Shown here piece by piece: positions 6,768-14,472 of a stretch of 28,340 bases of DNA. The stretch is from positions 1 through 28,340 of the IMG/VR virus record IMGVR_UViG_3300032289_001132, one strand, 5' to 3'. The position numbers and the translations under genes are program-made. This DNA is from a virus. Positions within the stretch are counted from its first letter, which is position 1. Every line of letters begins with the position of its first letter. The notes beneath the pieces were generated by a model. The model did not search any database. It saw only the letters and a list, made by a program, of their open reading frames with translations, and was not told the DNA's origin.

Positions 6768-7735
6768 TCCGGCAGTTCGTTGACGATAGTGCGGATAGAG
6801 GTTGATCCGGTGGCGGATGCCACGTTGATGTTTATGGTTGGCATCATTCCGCAATTGGTTCCAATCAACTGCCCGGCAGCGGAAAACGTGATTGCGTTGT
6901 CACCTGAGAAGTCAACAAAAGTGCCATTCGTTCCGCCTGTTAGAGCGGTTTCGGCAATCGGCTTGATTAGTTCTTCAACGTCCGCATCGACGGCAAGCGC
7001 GGCGGTAAAAAGCGATGTGAAATCTGGGGATTGCAATGCGGCGAGAACATCGCCAACGGTTGAAGTGTTTGCGGAGTTGTCGCCGCCGCCCGCGAATGCT
7101 TCGGCGGCTTGTGCTGCTACCGCCGACGCGCCTGTCCCGCTTGCGGTTGCGGTAAATCCGGCCAATGCGTCAACCGCGGCAGCGATCAGGGTTGCGGTGT
7201 TTTTTGTATTGTCGGGATCACCGGCACCATCCGTTCCAAGGGTGATGACCAGGCGCGGGCGGGCGTGCGCAAAACTAAGGCTTACTGCCAAGCTGCTGTT
7301 AATTGTTAGAGGTGCGATGACAATGACGTCCCAAGCGTTTCCTTGCGTGCCTGCCGTTGCTTGCGTAATTGTCACAACTCCATTCGTGCCGGTTCCGATT
7401 GCAACGGTTGCGGCGTCGCCCTCGTCGGTTGCGGTGTTGACAACAATGTCCAGCCCGGTTTTTACAACGGAAAGCGTGGAATTGGGATTAGTTGGAACAA
7501 CAACCGCAATCGTGATCCCGTTGCCAAACGTCCCGCCGTCTGTGGCACTTAGAACGATGGCGTCCGCATCTTCGTTGTCGTCGATTGTTTTTGTCGCTTT
7601 AGCGGGTGCCGCTGTCGCGTATTGAGCTTTCACGACACCGCTGGCAAAAGTCCCGCTGCAAGCAATGGAAAATTCGCGGCCTTCGCTGATGCCTTGGACT
7701 GGATAGTTGCCGTCCGCTGTTAGAAGTCGATTCAT
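6764..7735 (-). CDS. tail structural protein with a duplicated beta-domain
   Basis: The 323-residue protein contains two related segments. The first, residues about 62-112, has GTFGNGITIAVVVPTNPNST then LDIVVNTATDEG. The second, about 128-185, has AGTQGNAWDVIVIAPLTINS then RLVITLGTDGAG. The shared order (GN-x-V/I strand, N-S-T/S-L-V, hydrophobic strand, T/GTD, Thr-rich loop) indicates an internal duplication of a module found in several phage tail and sheath-like proteins. The C-terminal third is alanine/glycine rich with strands. It has no signal peptide. It probably belongs to the tail tip or decorates the virion, judged by position between other tail candidates. Confidence 0.62.
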   Translation of the reverse strand: MNRLLTADGNYPVQGISEGREFSIACSGTFASGVVKAQYATAAPAKATKTIDDNEDADAIVLSATDGGTFGNGITIAVVVPTNPNSTLSVVKTGLDIVVNTATDEGDAATVAIGTGTNGVVTITQATAGTQGNAWDVIVIAPLTINSSLAVSLSFAHARPRLVITLGTDGAGDPDNTKNTATLIAAAVDALAGFTATASGTGASAVAAQAAEAFAGGGDNSANTSTVGDVLAALQSPDFTSLFTAALAVDADVEELIKPIAETALTGGTNGTFVDFSGDNAITFSAAGQLIGTNCGMMPTININVASATGSTSIRTIVNELPE

Positions 7736-7746
7736 GGGGATATTTG

Positions 7747-8808
7747 TTAGGTTGTGGAAGCGATCACCGTGACGTCAACTTGTGTCGCGCCAGTGGTGTT
7801 TGTGAGTTGAATTGAATCAATCGTGGAAAAGATTCCGGATTGGTTGGCAAATTGGATTTTCTCGCCTGCTGTGATTGGCTTGCTCACATCGTCAATATCG
7901 ATGGTGCATCCGCCGGAAACGCAATGGATGAGGATTGCTAGGATTGTTGATGGCGGCTCATACGGATAGCCTTGGAAATCAACTTGAGGCTCAATCCATT
8001 CGGATTCCGCGCCAGGGGTGAAGCTGCCAGACGTCGCCGCGATAGTGCCGGTTCCGTCGTTGCCAGTGGTATTCGCTGCCGTGATGCCGGAAACCAGATT
8101 GAGTGCTGTGATCGCGGACGCGGCGGATGCGGCAAGCGGCGTGACGGTGGGGGTGCCAGTGGCGGGGGATACGGCCGTCCAAGTAGTGACGAGGTCTGGC
8201 GATACCACGTTCTGCGTGGATTGCCAGCGCGTGCTGCCGGAGTGTTTCAGTGTCCATTTTTCAGCATCCCAGAAAACGTAGATTTCAGAGCTTTCGGTGT
8301 CCAATGCGCTTTCCGTGTATGCTGGCTTACCATTTTCCTGCCCTGCGTAAATCAACGGCGGAAAAGTCACCGCGGTAGATCCATTACTGGTAAGAGATCC
8401 GGTCACAATCATCACCCGCTTGTCCCCACTCGTCACCCGTAATTGCGTCCCTACTTTCGCCGCTGTCAGTTGCGTGCGGTCTGTCGTGGAGTCGATCACG
8501 ATTGCCGCCGTCAAAAGCGTTAGATCGGTGCTTTCGATGTCGATGCTGTTATTTGTGCCGGAAGGATTGAGCGTGATTTCGGATGGCGTCGCCGGGTCTG
8601 GAGTGAAACTGGTTGCGAAGTCGCTAAGCGCGACGTCAGCTTCCGCCGCTCCCGTCATGACGGCCCGCCCGGTAAAAACGATGTCACCATCGTCGAAAAC
8701 TATTGACGCGGCGGGGCTTCCTAGTGTCACGCTGCCGGAAACTCCCGGGCGCGTCGCCGTGCCGGTCGCCTGGACTCCAAAAAGGGCTTGCGCGGAGGAA
8801 ATGCTCAT
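7747..8808 (-). CDS. beta-rich tail or receptor-binding protein candidate (353 aa)
   Basis: A 353-residue Ser/Thr/Ala/Gly-rich beta protein without named homology. It begins MSISSAQALFGVQATGTATR and has many short strands, an aromatic central stretch (EIYVFWDAEKWTLKHSGSTR) and a C-terminal domain around residues 276-353 with CVSGGCTIDIDDVSKPI. The composition is typical of tail-tip, fibre or baseplate-periphery proteins. Unlike its neighbours it has its own promoter-like element directly upstream, spaced for leaderless transcription, so it may be expressed to a higher level. The assignment as tail protein rests on position and composition. Confidence 0.62.
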   Translation of the reverse strand: MSISSAQALFGVQATGTATRPGVSGSVTLGSPAASIVFDDGDIVFTGRAVMTGAAEADVALSDFATSFTPDPATPSEITLNPSGTNNSIDIESTDLTLLTAAIVIDSTTDRTQLTAAKVGTQLRVTSGDKRVMIVTGSLTSNGSTAVTFPPLIYAGQENGKPAYTESALDTESSEIYVFWDAEKWTLKHSGSTRWQSTQNVVSPDLVTTWTAVSPATGTPTVTPLAASAASAITALNLVSGITAANTTGNDGTGTIAATSGSFTPGAESEWIEPQVDFQGYPYEPPSTILAILIHCVSGGCTIDIDDVSKPITAGEKIQFANQSGIFSTIDSIQLTNTTGATQVDVTVIASTT

Positions 8809-8843
8809 GCGGGTTTTATCGGTTAGATTCGGTTATTTGTCAA
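8809..8843 (-). promoter_or_regulatory. sigma70-like promoter, leaderless, before the 353-aa tail gene
   Basis: Read on the minus strand: -35 TTGACA (8843-8838), 17-bp spacer, -10 GATAAA (8820-8815), then 6 bp (ACCCGC) and the ATG at 8808. The -35 overlaps the stop of the upstream gene. The spacer holds two direct repeats of TAACCGA, the second within TCTAACCGA. With this spacing transcription would begin at or next to the start codon. Confidence 0.6.
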
Positions 8844-9616
8844 GCGCCAGGACCGCCGTTTATCGGCAGTCCGGTCAAAATGTCCCATGCCGGGTCGCCG
8901 GATTTCGTGGCGTATGGGTGCCACTCGGTGGCGGTGATGGTGAGGGACGCGGAGACGAACGGCTCCTGGACTGCGACGTGTGCCTTGATGTTGAAAACGC
9001 CAGATGCCAGTGAGAGCGGGACATCGAGCGCCGGGAAATCATACGGGTATGCGTCGATGGATGCGCGGCTATTTGCGATACTTGGCGGCACGGTGGTGCC
9101 GGTGGATGCCGTGAACAGAAACGTGCCTTTTATCCAGAAATCACCATTTTCGTCCTCATAGATCGCCTTGGTGCGGATGACGGATCCGCCCATGGGCGAA
9201 AGGTCGCCCAGCTCGGTGTCGCGGTCGAGGAATGGATAAGCGTCGGGCGGGTTGGTGCCGCCCTGGCGGTTTCTCGCGAAGACTTCCGCCTCGGTCGGTG
9301 GGATAATCTCGTCGTATTCGTCGAAATTCCCCGTGTCCGCTGTGATGGTCCCGGTGGCGGTGTCCGTGGCATTGGTTGGGGGATCGTCGGAAATCTGATA
9401 CGTCACATAAAGGTCGAAATCCAGGCGCAACACCCGATAAAGCAACTCCATGACAGCCTCCTTACTCATCGGACCGATGAGGGACTCATAGGGGCCGATG
9501 TATTGGTCGGGGTCGGATGGAGCTTCCAGGGCGGAGAGAGTGGTATCCTCTGTCGGGTAGGGCCACGGGTAGCGATTAAGGCGTGGCCAGCGGCGGGATG
9601 TAATGCGGGTTCCCAT
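8840..9616 (-). CDS. tail protein candidate (258 aa)
   Basis: The start ATG at 9616 follows the previous stop after two bases; longer readings of the frame overlap the upstream gene implausibly. The product begins MGTRITSRRWPRLNRYPWPY and includes a helical segment (MSKEAVMELLYRVLRLDFDL), an acidic middle, and a beta-rich C-terminal half (GTFLFTASTGTTVPPSIANS; VFNIKAHVAVQEPFVSASLT). I do not recognise a domain. It is one of a run of seven mid-sized proteins downstream of the tape measure, where tail tip or fibre genes are expected. Confidence 0.62.
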   Translation of the reverse strand: MGTRITSRRWPRLNRYPWPYPTEDTTLSALEAPSDPDQYIGPYESLIGPMSKEAVMELLYRVLRLDFDLYVTYQISDDPPTNATDTATGTITADTGNFDEYDEIIPPTEAEVFARNRQGGTNPPDAYPFLDRDTELGDLSPMGGSVIRTKAIYEDENGDFWIKGTFLFTASTGTTVPPSIANSRASIDAYPYDFPALDVPLSLASGVFNIKAHVAVQEPFVSASLTITATEWHPYATKSGDPAWDILTGLPINGGPGA

Positions 9617-9618
9617 GG

Positions 9619-10314
9619 CTATTCTTCCTCCGGTGGTGTGAATCCTGCCGGGTGCGTCGGATGCGGCAGCAAGCACTTCACTGCGATTCCATTAAAAAAT
9701 CCAAAGTCGAGAAGCTGCGATGTGACCGTGGCTTGCGTGATCGTCGGGGCGTTAGAAGTCACGTCAATCTTGCCGACGTAAAGCCTAACCTTGGTTTGCT
9801 TCCCGTAGGTTTCCGATTCGTCATCATCATCAATATCAACCTCGTCAAGCGCGTTTGTTGATTGGGCGATTGTCCACCCGCTAACGACGTAATCTTGAGC
9901 CAATACCGGAGGGTCTGCTTCTTCGTCGGCTTCAATGTAGGTGACGTTCGCGGCGAGGTAAATAAACACGGTTCTGTCGCCCGTGCCCGACAGTGTGTCA
10001 GGAGTGTCAAACTCATCAAAACCATCCGCCGTTAGTGCTTCCTCGCCATTTGTTCCATCGGTGATTGTGCTGCGGTCGGATGAAATTTGAAACGTGATTA
10101 CGCCTTCCTCGCCTCTTCCCGTGGTTAGAAAAAACGGGGTGCTATTTTGCGATGATCCGCTAGTTCCGCCGGGATGGTAGAAAATAGGTCTGTCGCGTAA
10201 TTGTTCAATGGCCCTAACGCATTCGCCAAGGCATTTCATAACGCCAGCCATTCCCAAGCGCGGATGAACGCGGCGTGGTGTCGTGATCTTGCCGGGTGTT
10301 AGTGCGCGTTTCAT
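9619..10314 (-). CDS. tail protein candidate with acidic insert (231 aa)
   Basis: I use the ATG at 10314, which overlaps the previous stop as ATGA. The 231 residues include a basic N-terminus (MKRALTPGKITTPRRVHPRL), a short helix (MAGVMKCLGECVRAIEQLRD), a Ser/Thr/Gly linker and beta strands interrupted by a strongly acidic stretch (DEVDIDDDDESETYG) near residue 165, which could bind cations. The end (FGFFNGIAVKCLLP) is hydrophobic. It has no recognised family. Location and coupling suggest a tail-tip protein. Confidence 0.6.
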   Translation of the reverse strand: MKRALTPGKITTPRRVHPRLGMAGVMKCLGECVRAIEQLRDRPIFYHPGGTSGSSQNSTPFFLTTGRGEEGVITFQISSDRSTITDGTNGEEALTADGFDEFDTPDTLSGTGDRTVFIYLAANVTYIEADEEADPPVLAQDYVVSGWTIAQSTNALDEVDIDDDDESETYGKQTKVRLYVGKIDVTSNAPTITQATVTSQLLDFGFFNGIAVKCLLPHPTHPAGFTPPEEE

Positions 10315-11162
10315 GCAGAGTAGAGGAAAGAATCCCATTTGCCTTCTTCCGAAAGCTCAAAAACAACTTCGTTAGTGAATGATGGATTGGCGTTGATTTC
10401 TCCGGTCTGTTCAATGTTGGCGGAAACTAGCAACCAATCCCTCTCGCCGGGAGGTGTCGGCGGTGATCCTGGCGGTGATGTAATTTTTCCAAGCAAGCTC
10501 AAATCAAATCCCGTCAATGTCGTCGATCCAGCCCATCGTTTCGACCAAGTGTAACCTGCCGACCTAAAGCTATTGATTCCCTGAGACAATTTCGTTGCAA
10601 ATTCAATGCCGTCTGAGGATGTAATTGGATCTGGCGTGATGTGTTCCCCGGTGTCCGCCTTAATGCAAACGTAGCCGTCTGGGTCAAGCCAGTCTGGCCC
10701 GTAAATTATTTGCCCGGCAGCTATTTGTGCAAGTGCCGTTCTTTCTTCGGGATCTAACGCTTTGAATTTCCAGTGTTCGCTCAGCGGCGAATCTCCGGTT
10801 TGCCCGCGCATGGAATAGGTTACTTGGAATTCATTCTGATCGGCAATCGCGTTTCCGTTTCCGTCAACGCCTGGAAACCCTCCAAAATTCACGGTCACAA
10901 ACTCCCATCCGCCGGAAACTACGGAGGTGCCGATACTCCTAACCCGTAGGAATGACCATACGGATGCCGCGTCAGGGTCTAGCTCGGTGATGGATTTATT
11001 TATCGCAAAATAGGATCGCGTCACGGCACTATTGAGTGCGCCCTTGACGATCTGAAAAGATTGCGTCGCCGTCCATGCCCCGTTGTCGTCCTGCCGCTGT
11101 GCGTTGAAATCAGCTTGCGGGATGGCCAGTGTGCCTGGCTTTATGAAAATTCTTGCGCTCAT
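10311..11162 (-). CDS. tail protein candidate directly after the tape measure (283 aa)
   Basis: The ATG at 11162 overlaps the tape measure stop as TAATG; an earlier in-frame start lies inside the tape measure gene and is rejected. The 283-residue product starts MSARIFIKPGTLAIPQADFN. It is beta-rich, with an aromatic block (SVWSFLRVRSIGTSVVSGGW), a proline-rich loop (SPPGSPPTPPGERD) and a terminal strand pair (NEVVFELSEEGKWDSFLYSA). In lambda-like order this place holds minor tail or tail-tip proteins that sit at the distal end of the tape measure. No lambda M or L similarity is apparent to me. Confidence 0.62.
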   Translation of the reverse strand: MSARIFIKPGTLAIPQADFNAQRQDDNGAWTATQSFQIVKGALNSAVTRSYFAINKSITELDPDAASVWSFLRVRSIGTSVVSGGWEFVTVNFGGFPGVDGNGNAIADQNEFQVTYSMRGQTGDSPLSEHWKFKALDPEERTALAQIAAGQIIYGPDWLDPDGYVCIKADTGEHITPDPITSSDGIEFATKLSQGINSFRSAGYTWSKRWAGSTTLTGFDLSLLGKITSPPGSPPTPPGERDWLLVSANIEQTGEINANPSFTNEVVFELSEEGKWDSFLYSA

Positions 11163-12457
11163 TACATTCCTGCTGGTTGGGTGTTGTCTGCGATGCGTTT
11201 TAGGTAACTTATCCACTCTTTCGAGTTTGCCGGAAAATTTCCAGTTTCGGTTTGGATTCCAGTCCTAGCGCGGTTTGCCGAGTTTGCGACGCCATCGCGC
11301 ACGATGCGGTTTGGGTTTCGGGATGGGTCTGAGAATTGCGCGAGGTTGATTCGTAGCTCGTTCATAATGTCTTCCATGTCGCGGCGTAAAACCTCGGATG
11401 CAGCTTTTGACGATTCCTTTTTGATATTGTAGCCAGTTACCCGCTCGGTTACCTCAATCCCTTTACCAACCGCAGACCAATCTGGGATCATGTCGATGAT
11501 TCCAGAACCTCCAGAGATAAACGCATTCTTGACGCCTTTTTTCATGGCGGATCCTAGCATGTTTCCAATCGCCATGCCGATATTTGTCAGGTCGCTGGCA
11601 TTACCAGCGAATGACGCCCGCAAAGCGTCGCCTAGTCGCGTGCCAAGGTTTTCAAGCGGTTGCATGATCGACTGAAAGAATGGTTCCATGTCTGCGCCCG
11701 CATCCGTGAACGCGCTAGCAAATCCCATTGCAAACGATTCTTTCATTTGCTGAATTCCGACCGCAACTTGCTTGCTTGCGTCTGCGCCTGCCAATGCCGC
11801 CCCGCCAAGTTGTCCCTCAATCGCTGCCAGTATTAGCGATTGCGCCTCAAGCAACTTGTTAGATTGCGTTAATGCCTTGATCTTGTCTTGCTCTGCTGCC
11901 GTGAACGTGATTCCGCTGCGGCGCAATGACGCCAGCCCTTTGATCGGATCTTCCAACGCTTTGCCAAGTTGCACGGCATTGGATTCCGCAGTTCCGAATC
12001 CTAGCTCGGCCATGTCAAGCGCGAGCATGGTTGACCGGTCAAACGCCCCGCCAACCATGTTGGCTGTGCTCGCCAGCTTTTTGAAAGTGAGCAACTTTGC
12101 AATCGTGGTCTTGATAACCTTTTGATCGACGCCTAGCATCCTCCCGTTAGCATCTGCCATGTCGTTTAGCCTATCGGCAACCTTGCCAGATTCCGCCCCA
12201 AAAACGCCGATAGTCTTGGCTACGTGCGTGACGAGCTGCTCCGAATTGGCGGCTTCCTCGCCCATTTTGTTAATGGCCAATCCTAAATCAATCGCCTTTT
12301 TTGCGGCGGCAATAAGCGCAACTCCGATGCCGACAACCGCCGCGCCAGCAATCCCGGCAGACTTCGCCGCTGTAGCTAGTCCTGCCTTCATGTTGGCAAG
12401 GCCGCGTTTGACTTCCGTGCCGTCAAACGAGATTTTCAGAGTTGTTCCAATGGCCAT
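11162..12457 (-). CDS. tail tape measure protein (short, 431 aa)
   Basis: This long helical protein sets tail length in siphophages. It has an N-terminal strand (GTTLKISFDGTEVKRGL), then a hydrophobic, alanine-rich region at residues 27-60 (AKSAGIAGAAVVGIGVALIA) that could insert into the host membrane, then a long helical body (EEAANSEQLVTHVAKTIGVF; SNAVQLGKALEDPIKGLASL) of the type seen in phage tape measures. At the usual ~0.15 nm per residue, 431 residues predict a tail of roughly 65 nm, much shorter than lambda. It overlaps the frameshift ORF upstream by 22 bp. Confidence 0.85.
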   Translation of the reverse strand: MAIGTTLKISFDGTEVKRGLANMKAGLATAAKSAGIAGAAVVGIGVALIAAAKKAIDLGLAINKMGEEAANSEQLVTHVAKTIGVFGAESGKVADRLNDMADANGRMLGVDQKVIKTTIAKLLTFKKLASTANMVGGAFDRSTMLALDMAELGFGTAESNAVQLGKALEDPIKGLASLRRSGITFTAAEQDKIKALTQSNKLLEAQSLILAAIEGQLGGAALAGADASKQVAVGIQQMKESFAMGFASAFTDAGADMEPFFQSIMQPLENLGTRLGDALRASFAGNASDLTNIGMAIGNMLGSAMKKGVKNAFISGGSGIIDMIPDWSAVGKGIEVTERVTGYNIKKESSKAASEVLRRDMEDIMNELRINLAQFSDPSRNPNRIVRDGVANSANRARTGIQTETGNFPANSKEWISYLKRIADNTQPAGM

Positions 12458-12699
12458 GATCTTTCGCGGTTAGAGATTTCTGCGAATCGCTCGCTCCGGT
12501 CAAATGTTAGATCAATCCCGTGATCATTGCAAGCCATGCGTTCGATCTTGATTCCGTTAGATTGCCAGTAGCACGCAAGCATCGCGTTCGCCTCGTCAAG
12601 CGGCATCTCGCACGCTGTCCGGTAGCTAATGCCTGCCGATACAAGCGCGAAGATCAACCGGGAAAAAACACCGACCATGCCAGCCTGATCCTCTCCCAA
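12436..12699 (-). CDS. T-domain of tail assembly chaperone, reached by -1 frameshift
   Basis: This frame overlaps the end of the G-like gene by 46 bp and lies immediately before the tape measure. The only start codon near its beginning is TTG at 12699, without a ribosome-binding site. A -1 shift at the T6 run at 12668-12663 would fuse the G-like protein (ending VFF) to SRLIFALVSAGISYRTACEM and the rest of this frame, about 78 extra residues. In lambda and many siphophages the analogous GT fusion carries the T domain that binds the tape measure. The relative frame and the position both fit. I treat it as the extension of the gene at 13016 and not as a free protein. Confidence 0.7.
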   Translation of the reverse strand: MGEDQAGMVGVFSRLIFALVSAGISYRTACEMPLDEANAMLACYWQSNGIKIERMACNDHGIDLTFDRSERFAEISNRERSWPLEQL

Positions 12700-13016
12700 A
12701 GTGTCGGATTGTCCGGGAGTTGGATGGGCTTTTTTGGCGTGACGGCGGTTTCTGTGAATTTCTGAATCTCGTTTTGCGCGTGCCGTTGAAGCTCGTCAAA
12801 ATCTTCGGCAGTTAGTGTTTCCAGCAGTTCTTCCACCGACTCCGTGATCTGTTCATCCGTCAATCCCTTGATCGTTTTCATCGGAAGGACAAACGGCAAG
12901 AGCATTTCAGCAATGTCGTAAAAGCCGAATTCCTGGCCGCTGATGGCCTTGTTTTGGCGGGTTTCGTTAAGCCATCGCAAAATTGCAAGGCTGCCGGGTA
13001 ATGGTTTTGTTTTCAT
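12654..13016 (-). CDS. tail assembly chaperone, G-like
   Basis: A 120-residue acidic helical protein (MKTKPLPGSLAILRWLNETR; SVEELLETLTAEDFDELQRH), the usual appearance of the G component that coats the tape measure during tail assembly. The gene sits two frames upstream of the tape measure, as expected. Its last codons read GTG TTT TTT CCC GGT TGA, so the run of six T lies just before the stop and offers a -1 slip site. It overlaps the upstream gene by ATGA. The family was judged from order and composition; sequence similarity in this family is always poor. Confidence 0.72.
   Translation of the reverse strand: MKTKPLPGSLAILRWLNETRQNKAISGQEFGFYDIAEMLLPFVLPMKTIKGLTDEQITESVEELLETLTAEDFDELQRHAQNEIQKFTETAVTPKKPIQLPDNPTLWERIRLAWSVFFPG
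12660..12669 (-). other. putative programmed -1 frameshift site
   Basis: On the minus strand the sequence is G-TTT-TTT-CCC in the frame of the G-like gene, four codons before its stop. A -1 slip of the second TTT keeps full pairing in the P site and continues as TCC CGG TTG into the overlapping ORF. Six consecutive T and the G/GT context support it; I did not evaluate a downstream stimulatory structure. Confidence 0.6.
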
Positions 13017-13591
13017 CGGTTTCTCAGTAGGTATTGACGTTGTTTTTCTGGGATGTTTTCTGAAATGAGACTGAATCCGCCGCCGTGATTCATGAATATC
13101 GAAATGTCGCCGTTTCGTTGTGCTTCCTTGGCACGGTCTAGCAACTCAAAACGGTTGGCAATAAACGCGGCAGCATAGGCAAGGTCTGATTCCGGTGAGG
13201 CATTGCAAATCTCAATCACGTTTCGCATCGCGGAAAATGCCGCGTCAATCGTGATGCCGCAATACTCGCCAAGGTGTGCAATCCACGCTTCTCGCGATGG
13301 TCCGGTTTCCTTTGGCTTGCTGCCGGAAAATGCGCAAACTTTCGGAAATCCGTGATTGATGCTCTCAAGGTCGCGCATTGCGCGATGATCGCTCCAGGCG
13401 GCAGACAACATCATTGTCGGTGTTCCATCAAGCGCGGTGTCACGCAAGCGAAACGTGACGTAATCGCGCCCGTTGTCGGACGATATGAGCTGAGCCGGAG
13501 GATCATGCGGCGGGCATCCTACCGTCATGAGTGCGGCGGCAAAGTTTGGGTCGCCCGTAGTGATCGACTGTTCGGATTTGAAAATTGGCAT
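13013..13591 (-). CDS. hypothetical tail-module protein (192 aa)
   Basis: I do not recognise this 192-residue protein. It begins MPIFKSEQSITTGDPNFAAA and has a mixed alpha/beta first half. The second half is helical (EAWIAHLGEYCGITIDAAFS; DLAYAAAFIANRFELLDRAK) and ends in a basic tail. It lies between the tube candidate and the G-like chaperone, so it may be a tail tube, chaperone accessory or tail completion protein. It overlaps the chaperone gene by ATGA. A TCTAACA hexamer and a TTGACG lie in its 19-bp leader, but no -10 fits. Confidence 0.6.
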   Translation of the reverse strand: MPIFKSEQSITTGDPNFAAALMTVGCPPHDPPAQLISSDNGRDYVTFRLRDTALDGTPTMMLSAAWSDHRAMRDLESINHGFPKVCAFSGSKPKETGPSREAWIAHLGEYCGITIDAAFSAMRNVIEICNASPESDLAYAAAFIANRFELLDRAKEAQRNGDISIFMNHGGGFSLISENIPEKQRQYLLRNR

Positions 13592-13610
13592 ATTGTCATT
13601 TGTTAGATCG

Positions 13611-14021
13611 TCAATCCGTCAGCGTAACCGGGGCATTGCTCGCGAAGAGCGGCTTGTAAAGGCCGGAGACTTCGCCAGTCTCAAACTCGGTATTGGCGCG
13701 GGTCAGGTTCGCGCCGGTCACGATAAATCCGGCGTTGGAAACTGGGGTGGTGAAAAGTTTTGCCGACTGAGTGCCGTTTGCCAGCGTGACGGCGGCGGCA
13801 AGGTCAGGGACGATGCCAGTGGCTTCGACTGCCACGACGCCGCCAAGGGTGATTTCTGCGCTGTCGTTGTAAATCGACATTGCGATGTCATTTCCAAGAT
13901 GGTTCTTGGCAAACGCTTGTTCCGTCTGGAGATTGGTGGTAAATGATCCAACCGCTAGCCCGGTTGCGGTCACATCCTTGACAACGCCATAGCGTGGGGT
14001 TCCGAATACTGTTGCGGCCAT
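13611..14021 (-). CDS. probable tail tube (major tail) protein (136 aa)
   Basis: The 136-residue protein is almost entirely predicted beta strand, starting MAATVFGTPRYGVVKDVTAT and containing DIAMSIYNDSAEITLGGVVA and FIVTGANLTRANTEFETGEV. It follows the tail-terminator candidate and precedes the chaperone and tape measure, where lambda V-type tube proteins are encoded. It is smaller than most tube proteins, but small beta-barrel tubes exist. A head-decoration role is the main alternative. The leader reads CTCTAATATT-ATG without a Shine-Dalgarno. Confidence 0.5.
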   Translation of the reverse strand: MAATVFGTPRYGVVKDVTATGLAVGSFTTNLQTEQAFAKNHLGNDIAMSIYNDSAEITLGGVVAVEATGIVPDLAAAVTLANGTQSAKLFTTPVSNAGFIVTGANLTRANTEFETGEVSGLYKPLFASNAPVTLTD

Positions 14022-14025
14022 AATA

Positions 14026-14472
14026 TTAGAGAGGGTTGGAAATTGCGGGTCTAGCGAGGATTTCGAGGTTGACGGTTGCTACCCTGCGTCCTGCGTCTGC
14101 GGAAAAGATAGGGGAATCCGCGAAGATGTCAAGCACGACTGTTAGATTGCGCCCGTCGATCCATTGGAGCATTCCGTCGATATCTGCGATGATGTCGTAA
14201 AGCTCTCGCACCATCTTGCGGGCGTCATCCGCGCTTGTTCCGCCGTCAACATCCGGCACGGTATGGAGTTCGACTGTTAGAGAAACCGTCGATACCCCGC
14301 GAATTGGCACGCCGTCTTGCTCGGTGCGTGCGCTGCCTGTCTCGTTTATCACGATCATCGGCGGGGCGGCTGTTTCGGTTTCGCCGTCAACCAGGATTTG
14401 CACGCCCGTTAGAGACGGGAAATCGACAAGCCTAAAGGCTATCCATTCTGCGATTGATGCGGGGAGGTTCAT
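14026..14472 (-). CDS. tail terminator / tail completion-like protein (148 aa)
   Basis: I choose the ATG at 14472, which overlaps the previous stop as ATGA; a longer frame reading into that gene is basic and non-globular. The 148 residues begin MNLPASIAEWIAFRLVDFPS, then alternate strands and helices (STVSLTVELHTVPDVDG; SADDARKMVRELYDIIADID), ending in a final strand set (RRVATVNLEILARPAI). The N-terminal helix, central strand pair and KMV-x-LYD helix resemble small head-tail joining or tail-terminator proteins (gpU-like fold). Gene order, after a gp10-like neck protein and before the tube, agrees. Confidence 0.6.
   Translation of the reverse strand: MNLPASIAEWIAFRLVDFPSLTGVQILVDGETETAAPPMIVINETGSARTEQDGVPIRGVSTVSLTVELHTVPDVDGGTSADDARKMVRELYDIIADIDGMLQWIDGRNLTVVLDIFADSPIFSADAGRRVATVNLEILARPAISNPL

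Noticed and set aside
6780-7625. A 281-codon open frame on the plus strand opposite the tail gene at 6764-7735
   Set aside because: It is the antisense shadow of a Gly/Ala/Thr-rich minus-strand gene; composition is Ala/Val/Ser-rich and repetitive, and no plus-strand gene is evident anywhere else.
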